DNA of 64,000 nucleotides from Apteryx mantelli (taxonomy: Eukaryota; Chordata; Aves; Apterygiformes; Apterygidae). This document shows, in pieces, positions 57,870 through 64,000 of this stretch (within the stretch, counting starts at the first letter, position 1; each line of letters starts with the position of its first letter). The notes beneath the pieces were generated by a model. That model was not told where the DNA came from. It saw nothing but the letters and a program-made list of their open reading frames with translations, and did not search any database. The DNA lies in contig NC_089981.1 of the NCBI RefSeq assembly GCF_036417845.1, positions 77,665,268 through 77,729,267 of the forward strand. Direction: 5' to 3'. Made by a program: the position numbers and the translations under genes.

Positions 57870-57927
57870 CTTTTGTTCCTGGGCAAGGACCATCGTGATA
57901 GCTACTTCCTCTCTTTGGATTCTCCAG
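57870..57927 (-). other. Possible isolated exon, minus strand
   Basis: A 58-base segment is flanked on the minus strand by GAAAGCAG and GTAAGG, both good splice consensus. It is open in the frame reading WRIQREEVAITMVLAQEQK. It lies upstream of the CpG-island exon of the minus-strand gene, so it could be an alternative upstream exon or part of another transcript. Chance occurrence is quite possible. Confidence 0.25.
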
Positions 57928-57999
57928 CTGCTTTCACAACAAAACAGAAACTAGTCAGAGAACTCATACAACATTCCCCAGTTCCCCTCCCCAGGGAAG

Positions 58000-60900
58000 T
58001 GGGATCTGAGAAGTGCTACGTTGGTGCCTGCTGTGCCAGCTGATTTGAATGAGTACATACGGGCCTTAATCCAAGCACATGGCTTGGAGTCGTTTCTCCC
58101 CCAAAGCCTACCCAAAATTAGCTACTGATCCTTTAAAAGCAACAGCTTTTAGCACATGGCCCTGTGAACTGGGGATTCACTGTTAGTTTGAGCAGGATTA
58201 CGGGTGAAACTGTGAGTATAAGGTTGAGACCCGGGCTCACAAGAAAGGACTCCGTTCCAGCTACGGTAACAGCTAAACTTTGCCGGCACCAATCTGTGTG
58301 GGGTCATGCAGTATAGGCAGAGTTAGACAATAGATCACCAAGGAAGATTTTGTGTTTCTGATTTCCAAAGCACATACATAAAGTGACTATCAAGACAGCT
58401 TTCCAACTTGCTGCTGTACCCAGTTGGTGCAGTATGAGAGAGAAGCATTTTGGGTATGACCCGTGCATTAGATATGCTCTGAGAACACCTCCCAGATCAA
58501 ACACCAGGAAAATTTTCTGGTGGATACACTTCGTCTCAATCGGAAGAGATACGACCCGCATGCCAAGCTCCTTGGCCCTGCCAGTAGGAAGAGTCTGAAC
58601 ATGCACAGACGCACGACAGTTCTCTCCCACACAACTTGATACATGAGGTGCAATGTACTCAAGCAGCTAAGAAATCTCCTTCCTCTTAAATGAGCTTACT
58701 GTGTATCTGCCAGAAAATGAGTCACATCTCACAGCTGCTATAATGCATTCACATTCACTGCAGTGGCCCTTCTGGTAAAAATGTTAACCCTTTCTCTCTG
58801 CAGCCCTGGATGAAAAGTGTGAAAACTCCAGCTCCCTCAGAGTGAAAAGAGCTAGAAAGATCTTGACTATTAATGCTGGCAGAGGAGTTGGGTGTAGCGT
58901 ACTCCAGTCAGTCTCCATGGTGAGGAACCTAGAATACCACCTCTGTAAAAAGTACAATTCTTTCACCTGAAGGAAAATGAGTGCAGGCTTGAAACAGATA
59001 CAGGGTTCTTGAGTGGAATGTCTACTTCTGCAGCTCTCAAGTACTTCTTACCTCATAATATAAAGCTCTGAAACTGATACAATTTTGTATAAATTTGGAT
59101 GACCTACCATACAAAACATCCTAGTCGAGCTGTGGGATAGTCAGTGACATCTAACGAATGCACCAGGAGCTGTCAGGGTTAAACCTGTGAGGGAAGGCAC
59201 AGAGGTCGCTCCTGTGGTTTCTACACCACAGTATGAAGGCCTACGATTATAAAACCATGGGAATTTTGGTCAATCCACTGTGGCATTCTAATCAAAAGAA
59301 AAACATTTAAGCCGAGCGTGATAGTGTTGTGGCAAGCTAGAAATAGGATACTATAAAAACTGGAAGGTCTCATCTCACATTTCATGAGGGTTCCCACCTT
59401 TGAGCAGTGTAGAAAACCTTTTAGACTCTAACTCCCTGTTAAAATCAAACTGTGAACCACAGACAAAAAGCACAGTTTACTGCTGTTTTGCATAATAGTA
59501 ATTGGCTTTATCCTTTACTTTGTACGCATTTCTACATAGTGAAGCTGTGAAACATCATTCACGCTCAGAGTGAAATGGCCAGAGACAAGATTTTCATTTT
59601 ACAGGAGCACATGCTGATCATCAGGTGCTGAAACACAACACAGAGCCAACTGTTCTCTGTGTATTTAACAGTTACTCTTTTAAAGTACAGTTTGACTTTA
59701 CAATGCAGGACCATTTTGCAGCATTTTGCGGACAGCATTTCTCTGCAGTGGTAATGGTGTTATGCTTAAAGTTTCCTAGCAGTAGTTTGCTCTGAAGCCA
59801 AGGCTCCTTAGTTAAAAAACCAGGCTCCCACAGTGATCAGCTGATGCACAGTGCCACTTCACAAAAAACTTCCTGGAAATTCATAAGTTATTGATGCATA
59901 CGGTGGACATCTTACAGAAAATATGTTCCAAGACTTGAGAGCTGTATTGACAACCCAGAAAGTCACGATAACATTTGGAGAGGGAATTTCGTTTTTAAAG
60001 ACTGGCCAGACTATTGCTGTTTTACTTTCAAGTACGTACATTTGTTCATGAGGACCAGAGAGGAAATATTTTGCCTGACTTGAAATACAGCTCTTTAGTC
60101 ATCCCCAGATATCTATCTTTGACAGGCTGACGCAGTTCTGAAGATGGAGTATTTTACAGTAATGTCCCTGGGTTGTCTGCATCCCATTCTTCCCTTTCTC
60201 TGAGGGTGAGGCTATAAAAGTAAGGAAGGAAGGCATTTTGGCTGTCTCAGGTCTCAGCCACCTCCTTAAGTACAAGACTGTAATTAGGATACTCAGGAGG
60301 CAAGGAAAGTGATCAGAGTGTGAATGTGCAGGATCCATTTCCAAAAGCCCAGTTACATGCTAGCAACATGCATTTGTTCTACGAATGGCCTCTGTACATT
60401 CCCACTCAATTTGATCAGTAATTATGTCATATGAAAAAAATGGGATGTGAAGTCCTAATTGAACAGTGACAGAAGTCGCTCCACCTACCTGATGAGCTGC
60501 AGTCTGGATGCTCGACCTATTTTTCAGTATTTAATGGAGTCTATAATACAGCTAAGTATTTAGATATTGCAACTCTGACTTTTCTACATGTCCATCCATG
60601 CTGTGCCAGAGGCACCACTATTTTCCATCTGTAATGTGATCTAGTCCCAACAGATGAAAGATAAGGTTACTCTGAAGACTTCTCTTCTTACACATATTCT
60701 GCCCCATTTAAATTTTACTTCTAACATAAACAGATTTAACGTCTTGTCAAATTTACGGGGCCTGCTTTCTGACATGTGGAGTTCTTATTTGCCTCAATAT
60801 GTGCACGGCTTCTAGGAAAGACTACTACTTATCTGAATTGCTACTTCCAATGGATTTCATGCTGACTGAACATCAGGGGATGTGTTAGAATCACTTAGGG

Positions 60901-61600
60901 CATATGATAAATCAATCAATCAGCCACTTGTTTGCCATTTCAGCCTTTTCTGTTAAATATTATGGTTATACTACTGTTTAGACAGGTAGACTGAGCAGTT
61001 GACATACAGTATACAGTTTGAATGGGGGCTTTGTAAACTAAGAAAAAACTAGGTTGAGTTCTTGCAATATAGTGGCTTCTCTGACTGGTGAGCAAGCTTT
61101 ACCAAACCTTTCAAAACGCCTTTACTGCATCAGGAGTATACACAGTGCCTTCATCAGTTATTAGGTAATAAGCTGATACATATGCTCAGTAGAGACAGAA
61201 AAACTCCAGCTTTTTCTCTGAAAAGACAGGGAGCAACATGAGTGATCTGGCCATCTCTTATGGTAGAAGGAGCTGGAAATAGCTCAGATGCCAACTGAGA
61301 GCTCTTGGGAGTGAAGATGCTGCATATAGATTTGCGTGATTAACGGTAGAACAATATGTCCTTCCTACCTCGCCTTCTCCCATGGCACTCAAGTGTTCGA
61401 TACCTTATATGACCACATGAACAGAATTGCAGTGGGTTGAAAAGTGTATTTCCCAGTTCCTCGATGCTTCACTTCCAAATCTGCCTCAGTATATATAAGC
61501 TCTGACCAAAACTAGTATTATAACTACACATAACATATAGGTAATGCATTTAAGTTATTCACTCCAGAAGGGATTAGCTTGGCAAACTTTCTAGCTCATC
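58000..61600. other. Intergenic stretch, nothing supported
   Basis: AT-rich unique DNA with frequent stops on both strands. I found no convincing exon, RNA gene or named repeat in it. Confidence 0.5.
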
Positions 61601-61651
61601 CACTGAAGAACCTGAAGAAAATGAGCAGCAGTCAACACACAGTTCTTCTAC

Positions 61652-61681
61652 CTTTATAACCTCAAATGCCTCAGTAACAAC
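61652..61681 (-). other. Possible 30-base mini-exon, minus strand
   Basis: On the minus strand TTTTCTTCCAG precedes and GTAGAAG follows a 30-base open segment (VVTEAFEVIK). The acceptor with its pyrimidine tract is strong. Reading past the donor stays open for about 25 more codons. It sits between the decayed paralogous exon (62.2-62.8 kb) and the minus-strand gene, so it may be a relic of the duplicated unit or chance. Confidence 0.25.
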
Positions 61682-62225
61682 CTGGAAGAAAAGACAACCA
61701 GAATATCCCAGTCATAGATACACCACCACCACATCTGCCATTTTATTTTAATAAATACAAAAAAGAAAAGTTCTTCCATACCTGGCTGAACCTGTGCTGT
61801 TTCCCTAGAAAAATAACTAGAAGACTGAATGAGGGAATGGCTATTCCCAGCATCCTTGCCTTTCCAATTCCATCAATGAGCATTTCTTTTCAGATCTTAA
61901 GGAAAAGAGCAATAGCTGGGACAGTGAGATGGACGTTGTCCTTCTTTAGTCATCTAAACTTAACAAGGCCTTCAGTTGTAGTTGCCTGTGTGTATAGATT
62001 CAGCATAGATCTACAGTGGGATTCCATAAATTAGTAGGACCCAGTCCTTGCAAAAACAATTGTGATTTTAAAACCTTAATTCTACTATACAACCTCAAAC
62101 ATTGCACAGAGGAATGTTATACTTTGGATAAATTCAGAAATTTTGCAGTATATTAATCACAGAACAAAGTTAGTATTGCGGATATTATTGCAAGTAACCT
62201 ATAATCACACCTACATTTAGGTCAT

Positions 62226-62766
62226 GTGAAGGTTTTTTCCCTTTATTTTTCACCAGTGCATTCTAAAATTGGGGATGTTTGCTCTTTGTTCACACATGGC
62301 TATGTCACCACCCCACTCGGGCAGCACGGTTGTTGCACAGCAGCCCTAACAGAGTTCTCCAGAAATCCCATAGATCTTGAAGGCTCAATATCCATGAGTG
62401 AGGAACATTCAGGTGTCTGTGGCCATGCAGCCTCTGCAGTAATTCTAGATTTCTGAGGCAGTTTGCATGATATCACTAATTTTGCTGGAAAAGCAGTTTT
62501 CTCCTTACTGATATTGTTTCCATTGGTGTTTTAAAGTCATTTACAGGTTTCATACAAACATCACTGTGGGATTCCATAGCTGGAAGGACTAAGTTTCCAG
62601 GTGTAAGAATGAGTTGTTGATCTTCTACATGGAAAACATCTCCCAAAGCTACTGCTGCTGGCATTCTGTGTGTCAGTAAAGGCTTGATTCCTTTGTGATG
62701 TTTACCTTTAATGAAATTCATACTGCAGTCTGGGTGAGCGAACTTTTGAGTAACCACAATAAGCAT
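62226..62766 (-). pseudogene. Decayed tandem copy of the last exon of the minus-strand gene
   Basis: This segment aligns along its length with exon 5 of the gene at 52732-53267, including the acceptor and the start of the preceding intron (CTAAAAACTAAAATAAA in both). Matched pieces include HPDCSMN against HSDCSLN, DFKTPMET against DCKAPMES, and TPECSSLMDIEPS against TPDCSLLMSVNPS. The alignment needs a net 5-base deletion near its start and about a 5-base insertion near 62505-62520. In the ancestral phase a TAA arises about 20 codons in. The C-terminal CAA codon of the gene (in EKQRKK) is TAA here. I could not find copies of the upstream exons. Intronic similarity points to DNA duplication, not retroposition. 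Confidence 0.7.
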
Positions 62767-62769
62767 CTA

Positions 62770-64000
62770 AAAACTAAAATAAAATGAGTCTAAGTAAATT
62801 AGATGAGTTCTATATTGTCATGTCCGTTTCCTACCAAAAGAATCACTGAGCTATTGGCATGGAAGTTTTCCTGCAGACTTCTTACATACAGCTGACAATA
62901 CCGTCTGCCTTCAGGGCCAGCAAAAATCAAAGCAAGGATGCTGGAAAGCGTTTTAGGAAAGTAGAGCGTAATCCCAGCAATATTTTGCAGGAAAGACTAT
63001 ATCACAACTGTCATTTCAGAAATCACTCTAAGGATCTTTTTATATACCTTCTACTCTACAACATAAGTCTGTTAACAGCTCTTTAAATACGACTTCAGGA
63101 AAAACTAGCAAAACAGTACTTGGAAAGACCTCTTCTCAGAAAAAATTTTTTTGCTGTTTTAAAAGCTATTATAGAAAAATATATGGAATGTATTTCCTAA
63201 TCTAGAAAGGCAACCCAACAATATCATTTAGAATCAGCCTTAAATTAGTAAGAAAAAAATGAAATATAGTGATATATACTTGGACAGTGTACTCTTGTAT
63301 TGTAAAGCACTAACGAAAAACTTGGCTCTGTTTAAATGGCCTAATTATTCAAATCAAGAGAATCGTGTGCAGTAGTAAAACCAAATTCCTTCCAAAGCAG
63401 AGCTACTGTAAAAACTCTAACCCTAATCTCACCAAATATCCTTTGCCCCCCCCCACCGCCCCTTTCCTCATCACCAAATCCAAACAGCACCTTAGTACGA
63501 AAGAACGTGCTTCTCTGCCTCATCTTCATGCTGCCGCTAAGGACACTGAAGGCTTCTCTGGTATGATTACGTCTGCTCCTCCTTGGATCTGCCATAGTTT
63601 GGATGGAGTTTTATTCACCAGGTTTTACTATCCTAATTAAAAAAAAAAAAATACAATGTTTTATACAAATGACTAGTCATGTAAAGTAGCATTGAAACAA
63701 TAAAAATGTTTGTCTATAAATAGTTTTCATCCTTAGGTATGATTTATTTAGAATTTTTCTTAGGTAAGGTTTGTTTTGTTTTAAATAAAGAACATTTAAA
63801 CAAAATTACTACATAATGAAGTATCAGAAACATACAAACATACCCAAAATTCATGTCACTCTTCATCATTCCCTCAGTATTAAGCAAATCCTGATAGGAG
63901 AAAAATTCCAGTCAGGCACAGGCAGAAGACCATCTGAAAATGATACATTTGCTGAAGTTTCTTCTATGAAAATCAAAAGATCTCCAAATACAAATTAAGA
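62770..64000. other. Window end, no supported gene
   Basis: AT-rich DNA, with a C-rich patch near 63449-63470 and an A run near 63640-63650. A minus-strand frame starting at 63595 begins MADPRRSRRN, loosely like the Arg-rich first exon of the minus-strand gene. The resemblance is too weak to call. Confidence 0.4.

Noticed and set aside
57520..57954. 144-codon plus-strand frame
   Set aside because: No recognisable protein, low-complexity start, no splice context. On the opposite strand a short segment inside it has better exon signals.
63341..63595. Minus-strand frame starting MADPRRSRRN as first exon of the duplicated paralogue
   Set aside because: Resemblance to the Arg-rich first exon of the unknown gene is limited to a few residues. 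There is no CpG island, no strong donor and no copies of exons 2-4 between it and the decayed last exon.

Overview
The window is nuclear DNA of an amniote, most likely a bird. CR1-type LINE fragments lie in introns 28, 43 and 52 of the main gene. Introns are short: a 78-exon gene fits in about 45 kb. A GC-rich CpG-island promoter precedes it. The species cannot be named from what is visible.

Most of the window (3834-49216, + strand) is one complete gene, DYNC1H1, the heavy chain of cytoplasmic dynein 1. I placed all 78 coding exons by splice consensus and reading-frame bookkeeping. Exon lengths sum to 13,956 nt, which is 4,651 codons plus the stop. As I recall the human protein, it has 4,646 residues, and the five extra residues all fall in the Gly-rich N-terminus; everything downstream keeps the same length. 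Layout: exons 1-8 dimerisation domain and tail; 9-18 tail; 19-27 linker; 28-32 AAA1; 33-37 AAA2; 38-43 AAA3; 44-48 AAA4; 49-55 stalk with the microtubule-binding domain; 56-63 AAA5; 64-71 AAA6; 72-78 C-terminal domain. Four P-loops (AAA1-AAA4) are intact. Two introns (20 and 70) start with GC instead of GT.

Bases 1-3300 hold no gene I can support. They could include the 3' flank of the upstream neighbour, which in mammals is PPP2R5C, but nothing in the sequence proves that. The DYNC1H1 polyadenylation signal is at 49451. The next 3.2 kb look gene-free.

On the minus strand, convergent with DYNC1H1, lies a five-exon gene (52732-56454) that I reconstructed from splice sites. It encodes a 262-residue Arg/Ser/acid-rich, probably nuclear protein that I do not recognise. 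Its CpG-rich first exon lies near 56.4 kb. About 9.5 kb further on (62226-62766) is a diverged, frame-disrupted copy of its last exon. Similarity runs into the intron, so this was a DNA-level tandem duplication. HSP90AA1, the usual mammalian neighbour here, is not in the window.

The other item of note is an orphan coding-like ORF of 65 codons inside DYNC1H1 intron 64 (41902-42099). It has no ATG and matches nothing I recognise.
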